Positions 46,632-55,703 of a DNA stretch of 64,000 nt are shown piece after piece. Within the stretch, counting starts at the first letter, position 1; each line of letters begins with the position of its first letter. Both the position numbers and the translations under genes were made by a program. This stretch comes from Salinicola socius (lineage in GTDB: Bacteria > Pseudomonadota > Gammaproteobacteria > Pseudomonadales > Halomonadaceae): positions 306,186 through 370,185 of the forward strand of contig NZ_MSDO01000001.1 in the NCBI RefSeq assembly GCF_001937195.1, given 5' to 3'. The notes under the pieces are model-generated. The model searched no databases. It saw nothing but the letters and a program-made list of their open reading frames with translations, and had not been told where the DNA came from.

Positions 46632-47894
46632 TCAAGCATCGTAACGCTTGAAGATCACGCTGGCGTTGACGCCGCCGAAACCGAAGGCGTTGCAGATGGC
46701 GTGTTCCATCGGCATCTTGCGCGATTCGCCGTGGACCACGTCCAGATCCGCCGCCAGCGGGTCAGGATCGGTGTAGTTGCGGGTCAGCGGCGCAACCTGG
46801 TCGCGCAACGCCAGCAGCGTGAAGATCGCCTCGACCCCGCCGGCGGCGCCCAGCAGGTGGCCGGTGGTCGCCTTGGTCGCGCTGATCGCTGGCGAGTGGT
46901 CGCCGAACAGCCGATGGATGGCGGCCAGTTCGCCGCGATCGCCGACCGGCGTCGAGGTGGCATGGGCGTTGAGATGCTGGATCTCGGACGCTTCCAGGCC
47001 GGCCTGGCGCAGCGCGATCTGCATCGCCCGTGCCGCGCCGGAGCCATCCTCCGGGCCTGCGGTCATGTGATAGGCGTCTGACGTCGTGCCGTAGCCGACC
47101 AGCTCGGCGATCGGCGTCGCACCTCGCGCCAGGGCATGTTCGAGCGTCTCGATCACGATCAACCCGGCGCCCTCTCCCATCACGAAGCCATCACGGCCCT
47201 GATCGAACGGCCGCGAGGCCTGTTCCGGCGTGTCGTTGAAATGGCTGGAAAGCGCCTTGGCGGCGGCGAAGCCACCCAGGCTGACGCGATCGATACAGGC
47301 TTCGCTGCCGCCGCAGAGCGCCACATCGGCCTCACCGGCGTGAATCATGCGCGCGGCGTCGCCGATCGCCTGCAGACCGGCGGCACACGCCGTCACCGGC
47401 GCGCCGAGCGGTCCCTTGAAGCCATGACGAATCGACACCTGGCCACAGGCGAGATTGGCCAGAAACGAAGGGATGGTGAACGGCGACAGCCGGCGCGGCC
47501 CGCGGCTATCGACCGTACGCACCGCGTCGGCAATGGCGGGAAAGCCACCGATTCCCGAGCCGATCAGGGTCGCCGTGCGCTCCTTTTCGGCTTCCGTCTG
47601 CGGGAACCAGTCGGCCTGGGCCAGCGCTTCTTCCGCCGCCGCTACCGCCATCTGGATGAAGCGGTCCATCTTGCGCCGCTCCTTGGGATCCATGGTCGCG
47701 TCCGGATCGAAGCCAGCGCTGTCGTCCTCGATGGTCGGTACCGGCCCGCCGACACCCACGGCCAGCCCCTCGACGGTCTCCGCCGGCAATCGGCGTAGGC
47801 CGGAGGCGCCCGACAGCAACCGCTGCCATACAGGATCGATGCCGCATCCCAGCGGCGAGAGGAGTCCCATACCTGTCACTACGATACGTCGCAT
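46632..47894 (-). CDS. fabF: Beta-ketoacyl-ACP synthase II (FabF family), second locus
   Basis: This 420-residue condensing enzyme has the Cys-His-His triad: Cys in VTACAAGLQA, His in LNAHATSTP and His in KATTGHLLGAAGG. It elongates acyl-ACP with malonyl-ACP. It is not within a fab cluster (no fabD, fabG or acpP nearby) and is preceded by an HxlR regulator, so it is probably an accessory, regulated copy. Other FabF-like roles, e.g. in polyunsaturated or secondary lipids, cannot be excluded. Confidence 0.9.
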   Translation of the reverse strand: MRRIVVTGMGLLSPLGCGIDPVWQRLLSGASGLRRLPAETVEGLAVGVGGPVPTIEDDSAGFDPDATMDPKERRKMDRFIQMAVAAAEEALAQADWFPQTEAEKERTATLIGSGIGGFPAIADAVRTVDSRGPRRLSPFTIPSFLANLACGQVSIRHGFKGPLGAPVTACAAGLQAIGDAARMIHAGEADVALCGGSEACIDRVSLGGFAAAKALSSHFNDTPEQASRPFDQGRDGFVMGEGAGLIVIETLEHALARGATPIAELVGYGTTSDAYHMTAGPEDGSGAARAMQIALRQAGLEASEIQHLNAHATSTPVGDRGELAAIHRLFGDHSPAISATKATTGHLLGAAGGVEAIFTLLALRDQVAPLTRNYTDPDPLAADLDVVHGESRKMPMEHAICNAFGFGGVNASVIFKRYDA

Positions 47895-47906
47895 GACGAT
47901 GTCCTT

Positions 47907-48485
47907 TCAGTCATTGATCGAGTCACTCGCAGCATCGGCTGTCTGGCCGGCGGCCGTTGCCATTGTCGGCTGCGAGTCGGAAATACCGCCACGGTCGAAG
48001 GCAGCATGCATGCGTTCGACACGGGCATGAACCGCCGGAGTGGCATCGGGTCCCGGCGCCAGACGCACGTCACCGGGCGCCAGGGGGCGCTGATGATGGC
48101 GGTCGTACAGGATCGGATCGACGGGTTCGCGGGTCTGTCGATCGATCAGATAGAAGCCGTTGGCTTCGATCGGCAAATGGTGCTCTCCCCAGCGATAGAG
48201 CATCAGGATGACCGGGGCGAGGTCCTGCCCCTTGGCTGTCAGATGATACTCGTGACGCGGGGGATGCTGCTGATAGCAGCGCTTTTCGAGAAGCTCGTCG
48301 GAAACCATGCGCTCCAGGCGTCGCGTCAACATGCTGGAGGCGATACCCAGGCCGCGCTGGAACTCGTCGAATCGCCGCGCGCCGTGCATCGCATCACGCA
48401 GAATCAATAGCGTCCAGCTGTCGCCCACGCATTCGAGCGCGCGAGCTACCGGGCAGAACAGGGAAATATCATGGGTCACTTTCAT
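47907..48485 (-). CDS. HxlR family transcriptional regulator
   Basis: This 192-residue protein starts with the HxlR winged helix (CPVARALECVGDSWTLLILRDAMHGARRFDEFQRGLGIASSMLTRRLERMVSDELLEKRCY) including the conserved N-terminal Cys11, sensitive to oxidants or electrophiles in some members. The C-terminal tail (about residues 115-192) is longer than usual. It lies 12 bp upstream of fabF on the same strand, so the two form an operon. A palindrome overlaps its start codon. Confidence 0.88.
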   Translation of the reverse strand: MKVTHDISLFCPVARALECVGDSWTLLILRDAMHGARRFDEFQRGLGIASSMLTRRLERMVSDELLEKRCYQQHPPRHEYHLTAKGQDLAPVILMLYRWGEHHLPIEANGFYLIDRQTREPVDPILYDRHHQRPLAPGDVRLAPGPDATPAVHARVERMHAAFDRGGISDSQPTMATAAGQTADAASDSIND

Positions 48486-48497
48486 TATGGAAGTGAC
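48475..48497. promoter_or_regulatory. Palindrome over the hxlR start codon
   Basis: GTCACTT-N9-AAGTGAC spans the region of the start codon (complement of 48483-48485). Flanking bases extend the symmetry with one mismatch. An autoregulatory site of the HxlR protein is the simplest explanation. No clear Shine-Dalgarno is visible for this gene. Confidence 0.5.
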
Positions 48498-48552
48498 TCT
48501 ACCGAATTCACCGTTCCAAGGAAAGTCCAGGCGCCTGACATCAATAACCGGA

Positions 48553-49050
48553 TCACTGGACGTCGGTATCTTCCATGGTCAAACGCATCCGCACCCTCGC
48601 CAGCCGCTCGCCATGGCGTTCGACACGCTCCTGTTGGAGTGTTTCCCAGCCGCGCCCGGCCAGCGATGGCGCCAGCACCAGACTCGCTTCGATCGACACG
48701 ACCTTGTAGCCGGCGTCGCTCAGCGCCTCGACGGAGAGCGCCAGCAGACGCGAGCCCAGCCCCTGTCGGGCCACCGACGGCCAGACGTAGAGCGTCTCGA
48801 TACGCCCGGCCGACAAGTCGCGTTCACAGAAGCCGACGCAATGACCGTCACATTCGGCGACCAGCGTGGGATAGAGTGCCTGACGGGCCACCCAGGCCTC
48901 CGCCGTTCGCGGCAGCACTGCCGCCCAGGCCTCACGCTGCGCCAGCGTGTAGTGGCCGGCGGCGCCTTCCATGATCGCATGATGGAAGACTTCGGCCTGG
49001 TCCGGCGCATCCTTGGGTAGCGCCTGCCGGAAACGGGTTCGCTCGAGCAT
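48553..49050 (-). CDS. GNAT family N-acetyltransferase
   Basis: This 165-residue protein has the acetyl-CoA binding GNAT motif in the segment IETLYVWPSVARQGLGSRLLALSVEALSDAGY (Q-x-x-G-x-G/A around residue 100). The start at 49050 has AGGAG 8 nt upstream; an ATG at 49098 is also in frame without a Shine-Dalgarno. The substrate is unknown. It lies next to, and on the same strand as, the acireductone-dioxygenase homologue. Confidence 0.85.
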   Translation of the reverse strand: MLERTRFRQALPKDAPDQAEVFHHAIMEGAAGHYTLAQREAWAAVLPRTAEAWVARQALYPTLVAECDGHCVGFCERDLSAGRIETLYVWPSVARQGLGSRLLALSVEALSDAGYKVVSIEASLVLAPSLAGRGWETLQQERVERHGERLARVRMRLTMEDTDVQ

Positions 49051-49087
49051 GGCGGTCTCTCCTTCATCAGCGCGAGGCAGATCGCTG

Positions 49088-49648
49088 TCACGCTGCAACG
49101 TTGTCGACCAACCTTTCGAAGCGCGGGAATCGCAGTGCGATGTCGCTCGCCGTCGCGATGAGGTTGGGCGACCGGGTGTTACTTAGCGCCAGCAATAGAA
49201 AGTCGGGTTCGGGCCCGATATCGAGCCAGTGCGGCAGTCCCGCCGGAACCGAGATCAGGTCGCCTCGATCGCAGCCGACGACGTAGACCCGATAGTTGAG
49301 ATGGAAATAGAAGATCGCCTGTCCCCTGAGAAAGAGGTGCCAGGTCTCCTCGTCGTTGGACGATTCCGTGCAAAGGAGTTCACGCCGTAACTCGAGACCG
49401 GGATACTGCGGGCTCATTCCGCGCAGATCGCAATATTGGCGCCCGCTCAGACGCTGGATGTCGATCGCGGTCTCGTTGTTCAACACCATGAGCTGCTGTG
49501 TATCGATACCCACCGGCAACTCCGTCAGTTCGCGTCGATCGAAGTAGATCTCGATCGAGCTCATCTCCAGCGCGATGCGGTAGGCATCATGGGTACTCAG
49601 TAGCGGTTGATCACCATCCGCCTCGTGGTAAACGTGCAAAAAACTCAT
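49088..49648 (-). CDS. Acireductone dioxygenase (MtnD) homologue lacking three metal ligands
   Basis: This 186-residue cupin aligns over its full length with acireductone dioxygenase (MtnD, methionine salvage): start MSFLHVYHEADGDQPLL, cupin core VYVVGCDRGDLISVPAGLPHWLDIGPEPDF and end DIALRFPRFERL. In MtnD the metal is bound by HxHxxxE plus a later His. Here the equivalent stretch is ESSNDEETWHLF, so His96, His98 and Glu102 (Klebsiella numbering) are Ser, Asn and Thr; only the His of PHW remains. No mtn genes are nearby. It is thus unlikely to be the salvage enzyme and may be a regulatory or scaffold cupin. GAGAGG precedes the ATG at 49648. Confidence 0.8.
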   Translation of the reverse strand: MSFLHVYHEADGDQPLLSTHDAYRIALEMSSIEIYFDRRELTELPVGIDTQQLMVLNNETAIDIQRLSGRQYCDLRGMSPQYPGLELRRELLCTESSNDEETWHLFLRGQAIFYFHLNYRVYVVGCDRGDLISVPAGLPHWLDIGPEPDFLLLALSNTRSPNLIATASDIALRFPRFERLVDNVAA

Positions 49649-49761
49649 CCAACACCTCTCCTTGGTATCATGCGAGTCTTCAAAATCCCGCGCGCGCGGA
49701 GGCCCGAGCGCCACTGCAGTATGGCACCGTTGCGAAATTTCACCTCGAGAAGCGCGATTCC

Positions 49762-50574
49762 ATGATTCCAGAGCCTCGATCTCACGTCCCTCCACACGAC
49801 AGCGCTTTCACGCTGGAGACCATTGGTCACGTCGCCAGCGATTATCCCGACAAGTTCGGGATTCCGCGTCAGCCGGGGCTGGCACCGTCGGCGCGGGCGA
49901 TTCTCTACCTCGCACCGGCGTTCGACGACCCTCTCGCCGTCGAGGGGCTGGAGGCGATGACGCACCTCTGGCTGACGTTCGTCTTCGATCGCAGCCCCGA
50001 AAGCTGGAAGCCTCGGGTTCGCCCGCCGCGCCTGGGGGGCAATCAGCGTATCGGCGTCTTCGCCAGCCGCAGTACCCACCGGCCCAATCGTCTGGGACTG
50101 TCACTGGTCGAACTGGTCGCCGTCGAGTGCACCGCCACACCCTCACTCGCTCGGGCACCGGTTGCCGGCTCGCGGCTGGCCGAGCGCCGGAGCCGAGTCA
50201 AACTGCATCTGCGCGGGCACGATCTCTGCGACGCGACCCCGATCCTCGACATCAAGCCGTATCTACCCTGGGCCGAGTCGCGCCCCGATGCCAGCGCCGG
50301 ATACGCGCCCGTGCCGCCGCTTCAACACCGCGTCACTTTCAGCGCCACGGCCAGCGAAGCGCTTCGCTGTCATCCCGACGGCGAATCCCTGTTGCGTCTG
50401 ATCGAAGAGGTGCTGGCGCAGGACCCGCGCCCTGCCTACCACGGCAATTCGCCGACCCGGCACGATGCCTCCAGGCGCTACGGCGTGTTCCTGCGCGACG
50501 TCAACGTGGGCTTTCAGGTCACGGAGGATGGCCGGAGCATCGAAATCCGGGTGGAGACGATCGCGCCGCGTTAA
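49762..50574 (+). CDS. trmO: tRNA (N6-threonylcarbamoyladenosine37-N6)-methyltransferase TrmO
   Basis: This 270-residue YaeB/TrmO protein methylates t6A37 of some ANN-decoding tRNAs with S-adenosylmethionine. Family motifs: FTLETIGHVASDYPDKFGIPRQPGL, THLWLTFVFDRS, GNQRIGVFASRSTHRPNRLGLS and ILDIKPYLPW. It is longer than the E. coli enzyme (about 235) by extra residues in the middle. The start at 49762 precedes family similarity; the Shine-Dalgarno is weak. Confidence 0.9.
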   Translation: MIPEPRSHVPPHDSAFTLETIGHVASDYPDKFGIPRQPGLAPSARAILYLAPAFDDPLAVEGLEAMTHLWLTFVFDRSPESWKPRVRPPRLGGNQRIGVFASRSTHRPNRLGLSLVELVAVECTATPSLARAPVAGSRLAERRSRVKLHLRGHDLCDATPILDIKPYLPWAESRPDASAGYAPVPPLQHRVTFSATASEALRCHPDGESLLRLIEEVLAQDPRPAYHGNSPTRHDASRRYGVFLRDVNVGFQVTEDGRSIEIRVETIAPR

Positions 50575-50660
50575 ACGCATCTGCACCGGGGTCGACACTG
50601 GTCAGCGGGCATCGATGCGGCTAGGCTGGCGTGCTTCGACGAATGACTGGAGTGCCCTCG

Positions 50661-51227
50661 ATGCGAAAGTCGCTGTTTTCTCTCTGCCTGTCCGCCCTGG
50701 CGCTGTTTTCTCTTCCGGCGCTGGCCGATGCCGATCACCCCCACGTGCGTCTGGAGACGAGCCAGGGCGACATCGAAGTCGAACTCGACGCCAAGGCTGC
50801 ACCCGACACGGTGGACAATTTCCTCAGCTACGTCGACGAAGGTTTCTACGCCGGCACCGTCTTTCATCGTGTCATGCAGGACTTCATGATTCAGGGTGGC
50901 GGCATGACGGCGGATCTCGAACCGAAGGCGACCCATGATCCGATCGCGCTGGAAAAAAGCGGACTCGACAACACCCGCGGCACCATTGCCATGGCGCGGA
51001 CCGCCAATCCGGATTCGGCGACCAGCCAGTTCTTCATCAACCTGGTCGACAATACCGCGTTGAACTACCGCGATCTCTACAACCCGGGCTACACGGTATT
51101 CGGTCACGTGGTTTCGGGTATGGACGTCGTCGACAAGATCGCCGGAATGCCTACCGGACGACAGGGCCCGCATGCCGACGTGCCGAAGACACCGATCACC
51201 ATAGAGGGCGCGGAGCGCATCGACTGA
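50661..51227 (+). CDS. ppiA: Periplasmic peptidyl-prolyl cis-trans isomerase, cyclophilin type
   Basis: This 188-residue protein has a signal peptide (MRKSLFSLCLSALALFSLPALA) and a cyclophilin domain: VRLETSQGDIEVELDAKAAPDTVDNFL, FHRVMQDFMIQGGG with the catalytic Arg and Phe, and SATSQFFINLVDN. It helps fold proline-containing proteins in the periplasm. GGAG stands 8 nt before the ATG at 50661. Confidence 0.92.
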   Translation: MRKSLFSLCLSALALFSLPALADADHPHVRLETSQGDIEVELDAKAAPDTVDNFLSYVDEGFYAGTVFHRVMQDFMIQGGGMTADLEPKATHDPIALEKSGLDNTRGTIAMARTANPDSATSQFFINLVDNTALNYRDLYNPGYTVFGHVVSGMDVVDKIAGMPTGRQGPHADVPKTPITIEGAERID

Positions 51228-51277
51228 ACGATGACGCGAGGCGTTGAAACGTCTCTGTCACCGCATCCGAACAGCAA

Positions 51278-51307
51278 CAAGCCCCGGCGTTTTCACGTCG
51301 GGGCTTG
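51278..51307. terminator. Hairpin between convergent ppiA and purC
   Basis: CAAGCCCCG (51278-51286) and CGGGGCTTG (51299-51307) form a 9-bp perfect stem with a 12-nt loop. There is no strong T-run, so it probably acts as a weak bidirectional terminator. Confidence 0.6.
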
Positions 51308-51332
51308 GTCGTATCGGTCTCGCGATGATGGT

Positions 51333-52046
51333 TCAGTCGAAGGTCATGCCCAGACGGCGCCCCACCTCTTCATAGGCTTCGATCACGCCACCCAGGCCCT
51401 GGCGGAAGCGATCCTTGTCCAGCTTTTCCCGGGTCTCGGCATCCCATAGCCGGCAGCCATCCGGAGAGAACTCGTCGCCCAGCACGATCTCGCCTTCGAA
51501 GACACCGAACTCGAGCTTGTAATCGACCAACAGCATGCCGCCATCGAGAAACAGCTGCTTGAGCACGTCGTTGACCTGGAACGTTAGCGATTTCATGGTC
51601 GAAAGCTGCGCGGGCGTCGCCCAGCCGAACGTCTCGGCCAGCGACTCGTTGATCATCGGGTCGCCTTTCTCGTCGTTTTTCAGAAACAGCTCGAAGGTCG
51701 GTGGAGCGAGCTCGATGCCCTCCTCGACGCCGAGGCGACGGACCAGGCCACCAGCGGCCAGATTACGCACCACGCACTCGACCGGGATCATCTCCATTTT
51801 CTTGACCACGCACTCCGTATCGGACAGCAGCTGTTCGAAATGGGTGGGAATGCCGGCGGCCTGAAGCTTCTCCATGATGAAGGCGTTGAACTTGTTGTTG
51901 ACCATGCCCTTGCGCTCGAGCGCTTCTTTCTTCTTGCCATCGAAGGCGCTGGTGTCATCGCGAAAGTGCAGGACAAGCCGCTGCGGGTCGTCGCTCAGAT
52001 AGACCGACTTGGCCTTGCCGGCATAGAGAAGATCGCGTTTTTGCAT
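51333..52046 (-). CDS. purC: Phosphoribosylaminoimidazole-succinocarboxamide synthase
   Basis: This 237-residue enzyme makes SAICAR from CAIR, aspartate and ATP in purine synthesis. Visible motifs: [11 protein letters not shown] at the start, [20 protein letters not shown] (substrate loop), and LVDYKLEFG with [12 protein letters not shown] near the end. Length is usual. It begins the conserved minus-strand block ahead of the MBL hydrolase and bamC. Confidence 0.96.
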   Translation of the reverse strand: MQKRDLLYAGKAKSVYLSDDPQRLVLHFRDDTSAFDGKKKEALERKGMVNNKFNAFIMEKLQAAGIPTHFEQLLSDTECVVKKMEMIPVECVVRNLAAGGLVRRLGVEEGIELAPPTFELFLKNDEKGDPMINESLAETFGWATPAQLSTMKSLTFQVNDVLKQLFLDGGMLLVDYKLEFGVFEGEIVLGDEFSPDGCRLWDAETREKLDKDRFRQGLGGVIEAYEEVGRRLGMTFD

Positions 52047-52144
52047 GGAGCTGTCTCCGCGTCGCGGCCCCTTGGGGCAGCAGGTTCATGAACAAGATGA
52101 GAGTGAAGCGTGGTGTGTGGCCGCGACGCGGATTCATTCCGCCG

Positions 52145-52930
52145 TCATGCCACCTGCTGCCAGTCGATACCTCGATCCTGGGCCGAGACCAGCAGACGCG
52201 ATTCATCGCCGTCGAGCAGCGGCACCAGCGTTTCCAGCACTCGCTCGGGGTGATTATTTTGCGCCGACAGGTGCGAGCAGACAATCCGCTGCAGTCGGTC
52301 AAGCCCCAGCTGGCGCAGCAGATCCGCCGCCTGACCGTTGGCCAGATGCCCCCAGCGACCGGCGACACGGCGCTTCAGATGAGGCGGATAAGGCCCTTCG
52401 GCCAGCATCCGCGGATCATGATTGCACTCGAGGAACAGCGCGTCGCAGCCATTGAAGACATCGACCACGTGAGACGTCGGGTGACCGAGATCGGTCAGCA
52501 CGCCGAGACGACGATCGTTGGCACGAAAGCAGAACTGGATCGGCTCGCGAGCATCGTGGGGAACGGTGACCGGGTCGATCTCCAGCCCGCCGATGGCGAA
52601 ACGCGCCTGCGGTACCAGCAACTGGTGACTGGGCACCTCGCCGAGCTTGCCGGAGAGCCAGCTGCCGGCGCTGAGATAGACCGGCAGCTGATGACGGCGA
52701 GCCAGCGCCCCCACGCCCGTGATGTGATCACTGTGCTCGTGGGTCACGAGCACCGCCGCCAGCTGACGCGGATGGACGCCAAGCCGCGCGAGGCGCCTTT
52801 CGGCCTCGCGCACGCCAAAGCCGCAATCCACCAGGACCAGCGTTTCGCCGTCGCTGACCAGCGTCGCGTTGCCCTTGCTGCCGCTGCCCAGCGAGGCGAA
52901 GTGAAGGCCCGGAGTGGACGGCGACGACAT
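52145..52930 (-). CDS. MBL fold metallo-hydrolase, YycJ/WalJ-like
   Basis: This 261-residue protein has the metallo-beta-lactamase signature THEHSDH (about residues 63-69) and LGSGSKGNATLVSDG near the start, LTDLGHPT and CSHLSAQNNHP. The group includes YycJ exonuclease-like enzymes of unclear cellular role. It lies between bamC and purC, as in related gammaproteobacteria; it overlaps the bamC stop by one base. Confidence 0.9.
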   Translation of the reverse strand: MSSPSTPGLHFASLGSGSKGNATLVSDGETLVLVDCGFGVREAERRLARLGVHPRQLAAVLVTHEHSDHITGVGALARRHQLPVYLSAGSWLSGKLGEVPSHQLLVPQARFAIGGLEIDPVTVPHDAREPIQFCFRANDRRLGVLTDLGHPTSHVVDVFNGCDALFLECNHDPRMLAEGPYPPHLKRRVAGRWGHLANGQAADLLRQLGLDRLQRIVCSHLSAQNNHPERVLETLVPLLDGDESRLLVSAQDRGIDWQQVA

Positions 52931-53883
52931 CAGCGCAGCTTGGACGCGATGGCGTCGAGCAGCTCCCGGGCCGCGGCCGGCGATACTGGCTGACCTTCGG
53001 CGTCGGCCACCGTCACCACGGTATTGCCGGCGTTGGAGTCGAGCTGCAGGCGATAGTGGCTGGGCTGCGGATCGCTACCGAACCAGCTGAACCATCCGCC
53101 ATCGCCGGCGTCAAGCGGCAGGTAATCGATGAAGAACTGGCCGGCGCTGCGATTCTGATCGGTCACCGTCAGGCGAGCGGCATCGAATCCGTTCTGCAGC
53201 TGGTAATAGAGTTCGGACCAGGCACGTTCGCGATCCAGCGCCAGGTCGAGCTCCCAGCCGCCATCGCGGCTGCGCAATCGAACCCGCTCGCTCTGATCGA
53301 GCGGCTGCGCGGCCAGCGACACGCCGCTGTCGGCCGTGTGGTTGGCATCGAGATAGGCCTTGACCGAACTCAGGCAGGGTTTGCTGCCGCCGATATCGCA
53401 GCGCACTTCACTGGTACCGCTGCGCAGCCCCTGGCGCAGGCTCATGCTGCCCTGAGCGGTCTCGATACGACCACTGGCGGCATCGATGGCCGTCGGATTG
53501 ACGCCGTGATCGACGGCGAACCCCTGCAGCCGTGGCCATACGCTTGCCGGCGCGGCGTCGACCAGCAGCCACTGCTCGCTGCCGGCCTGACGCATCTCCA
53601 CGTACGGCTGCTCGTCGCTCTGCCCCGAAGCCAGAGGCTGCGGGCGGGGTGCCTCCTCGACGCTGTCGTCGGCCGAAAAATCGCTATCCGCTTGAGGTAC
53701 CGGCATCGAATCCTGATATCGGACCTTATTGCGTGAAGCCGGCAGATCCAGCGGTTGGGTCATCTTGGCGTTCTGATATTCGTCGTTACGGTCGTAGTAG
53801 TAACCGTCCTGGAATAGCCCGCAGCCCGAGAGGGCCAGCGACGAGCACAACATCAGAGGCATCCATTTGAGGATGGGCTTCAT
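52930..53883 (-). CDS. bamC: Outer membrane assembly lipoprotein BamC (NlpB)
   Basis: This 317-residue lipoprotein has lipobox LALSGC with the lipidated Cys at residue 21. It has the unstructured N-terminal segment after the Cys (FQDGYYYDRNDEYQNAKMTQPLDLPAS) that contacts BamD, and two helix-grip domains. It belongs to the outer-membrane protein assembly complex. The start at 53883 gives a proper lipoprotein signal; the frame is open upstream into the dapA end. Confidence 0.9.
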   Translation of the reverse strand: MKPILKWMPLMLCSSLALSGCGLFQDGYYYDRNDEYQNAKMTQPLDLPASRNKVRYQDSMPVPQADSDFSADDSVEEAPRPQPLASGQSDEQPYVEMRQAGSEQWLLVDAAPASVWPRLQGFAVDHGVNPTAIDAASGRIETAQGSMSLRQGLRSGTSEVRCDIGGSKPCLSSVKAYLDANHTADSGVSLAAQPLDQSERVRLRSRDGGWELDLALDRERAWSELYYQLQNGFDAARLTVTDQNRSAGQFFIDYLPLDAGDGGWFSWFGSDPQPSHYRLQLDSNAGNTVVTVADAEGQPVSPAAARELLDAIASKLR

Positions 53884-53942
53884 GCATCCACCTTTGTTTG
53901 AAGCAATGGGCTGATTAGCGATTCGTTCCACGTCGACAGGCA

Positions 53943-54827
53943 TCACTTCCTGTCGATACCGGCGAGCTGCAGCGCTTCGCCGACGTTGCCGTGGTAGCGC
54001 TCGGATAGCCAGGTCAGCGGCAGTCGGATGCCGGTTTCGGCGTAACCCATGCGATTGAGTGCCCACTTGACCGGAATCGGATTGGACTCGATCCCCAGCG
54101 CCGTGTGCAGTGGCGCCAGGCGGGCGTTGATCTGGTGCGCCTTTTCACGCTGGCCGCTGGTCGCCGCGACACACAAATCGTGCATCGACTGCGGTGCCAC
54201 GTTGGCAGTGACCGAGATATCGCCGTGGCCACCCATCAGCATGAAGTCGCAGGCGGTGGGGTCGTCACCGGAATAGAGCGCGAAATCACTGCCCTCGAGC
54301 CGGTCGATCAGCTCTTCGGCACGCTCCAGATTGCCGGTCGCATCTTTCAGACCGACGATTCGCTCGAGCTCCGCCAGACGGAAAACCGTCTCGTTGTAGA
54401 TATCGGAGCAGGTACGACCGGGAACGTTGTACAGGATGATCGGCAGTTCGCTCGCTTCGGCGACCGCCTTGAAGTGCTGGTACAAGCCTTCCTGGGTCGG
54501 CTTGTTATAGTAGGGCGCCACCGACAGACAGCAGTCGGCGCCCACTTCGCTGGCATAGCGCGCCAGCTCCACCGCCTCGGCGGTGTTGTTGGCACCCGTC
54601 CCGGCAATCACCGGAATCCGACCGTTGACTTCCTCGACCACGGTGCGGATGACATCGAAATGCTCGGCAAACGACATCGTGGTCGGCTCGCCCGTGGTAC
54701 CGGCGGCGACGATCGCGTCGGTGCCGTGGTCGAGATGAAAGTTCACCAGGCGACGCAGCGCCTCCCAATCGATCTCACCGCCGGCTTTCATCGGCGTCGC
54801 CATGGCAACGATACTGCCTGTGATCAT
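53943..54827 (-). CDS. dapA: 4-hydroxy-tetrahydrodipicolinate synthase
   Basis: This 294-residue enzyme condenses pyruvate and aspartate semialdehyde in lysine and diaminopimelate synthesis. The Schiff-base Lys is in [10 protein letters not shown], the proton-relay Tyr in [10 protein letters not shown] and the TT pair in [11 protein letters not shown]. It is upstream of bamC, the usual dapA-bamC order. The ATG at 54827 with AGAGAG before it is chosen over an in-frame start near 55007. Confidence 0.95.
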   Translation of the reverse strand: MITGSIVAMATPMKAGGEIDWEALRRLVNFHLDHGTDAIVAAGTTGEPTTMSFAEHFDVIRTVVEEVNGRIPVIAGTGANNTAEAVELARYASEVGADCCLSVAPYYNKPTQEGLYQHFKAVAEASELPIILYNVPGRTCSDIYNETVFRLAELERIVGLKDATGNLERAEELIDRLEGSDFALYSGDDPTACDFMLMGGHGDISVTANVAPQSMHDLCVAATSGQREKAHQINARLAPLHTALGIESNPIPVKWALNRMGYAETGIRLPLTWLSERYHGNVGEALQLAGIDRK

Positions 54828-55215
54828 TTTGCAGCTCTCTTCCTGTGGCCGGGATGGTCGGCCGCTCGCGGATTCCGGAACCCCGGCCGCATGCCGAGTT
54901 GGCATGGCGCCTGTCCAGGCACGATTTTGCAGATCCCAGATGGTACTCAGGCAGCCCCGGCGTGTACAGCCGACAAAGCCGGCTCCCGGCGATATCGGCG
55001 TCTCCAACGATGGTCATGTCGACGATGACGGGGGTCACATCGATGGCGGCTGACAAGTCTCGGCGTCCCGACGACGGAGGCGACTGAGGGGATCCGGACG
55101 ACCGTCACGGCGAGGCCACGCCCGAGCATTGACCTTCAGAATCGGCTATCGTTCGATCACGACGGATTCCCGAGGAATCCCCACGACTCACCTTCTCCTC
55201 ATTTCGGAGCGACTC
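54828..55215. other. Divergent intergenic region dapA-bcp
   Basis: These 388 bp separate the divergent dapA and bcp genes and should hold both promoters. A TTGACC at 55129-55134 could be a -35 box for bcp, but no matching -10 is found at proper spacing. I see no gene or clear hairpin. Confidence 0.4.
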
Positions 55216-55686
55216 ATGACAATCCGCGTTGGACAACCCGTCGACGATTTCTCCGCCGAGGCCACCGGCGACACCGCCTTTCGGCTCAGCGACTATCGCG
55301 GCAAGCAGTTGGTGATCTACTTCTATCCCAAGGACAGCACGCCCGGCTGCACCACCGAGGGCGGCGACTTCGGCGCCAGAATCGGCGAGTTCGAAGCCGC
55401 CAACACGGTCGTTTTCGGCGTCTCCCGGGATGGCCTCAAGTCTCACGAGAACTTCAAGGCCAAACAGGGCTTCCCTTTCGAACTGATCTCGGATCGCGAC
55501 GAGGCCGTTTGCAAGCAGTTCGACGTGATCAAGTTGAAGAAGATGTACGGCAAGGAACATCTCGGCGTCGAGCGCAGCACCTTTCTGATCGACGCCGACG
55601 GCAAGCTCGCCCGGGAATGGCGTGGCGTCAAGGTTCCTGGCCATGTCGAGGAAGTGCTCGCAGCGGCACGCGAACTTAACGGCTGA
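55216..55686 (+). CDS. bcp: Thioredoxin-dependent thiol peroxidase (Bcp/PrxQ)
   Basis: This 156-residue peroxiredoxin reduces hydrogen peroxide and organic peroxides. The peroxidatic Cys45 is in YFYPKDSTPGCTTE. The usual second Cys at position 50 is Gly here; the only other Cys is C99, so it behaves as a 1-Cys or atypical enzyme. GGAG precedes the ATG at 55216 by 6 nt. It faces away from dapA and converges on perM. Confidence 0.93.
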   Translation: MTIRVGQPVDDFSAEATGDTAFRLSDYRGKQLVIYFYPKDSTPGCTTEGGDFGARIGEFEAANTVVFGVSRDGLKSHENFKAKQGFPFELISDRDEAVCKQFDVIKLKKMYGKEHLGVERSTFLIDADGKLAREWRGVKVPGHVEEVLAAARELNG

Positions 55687-55703
55687 CGGCCGGAACGACG
55701 ACG

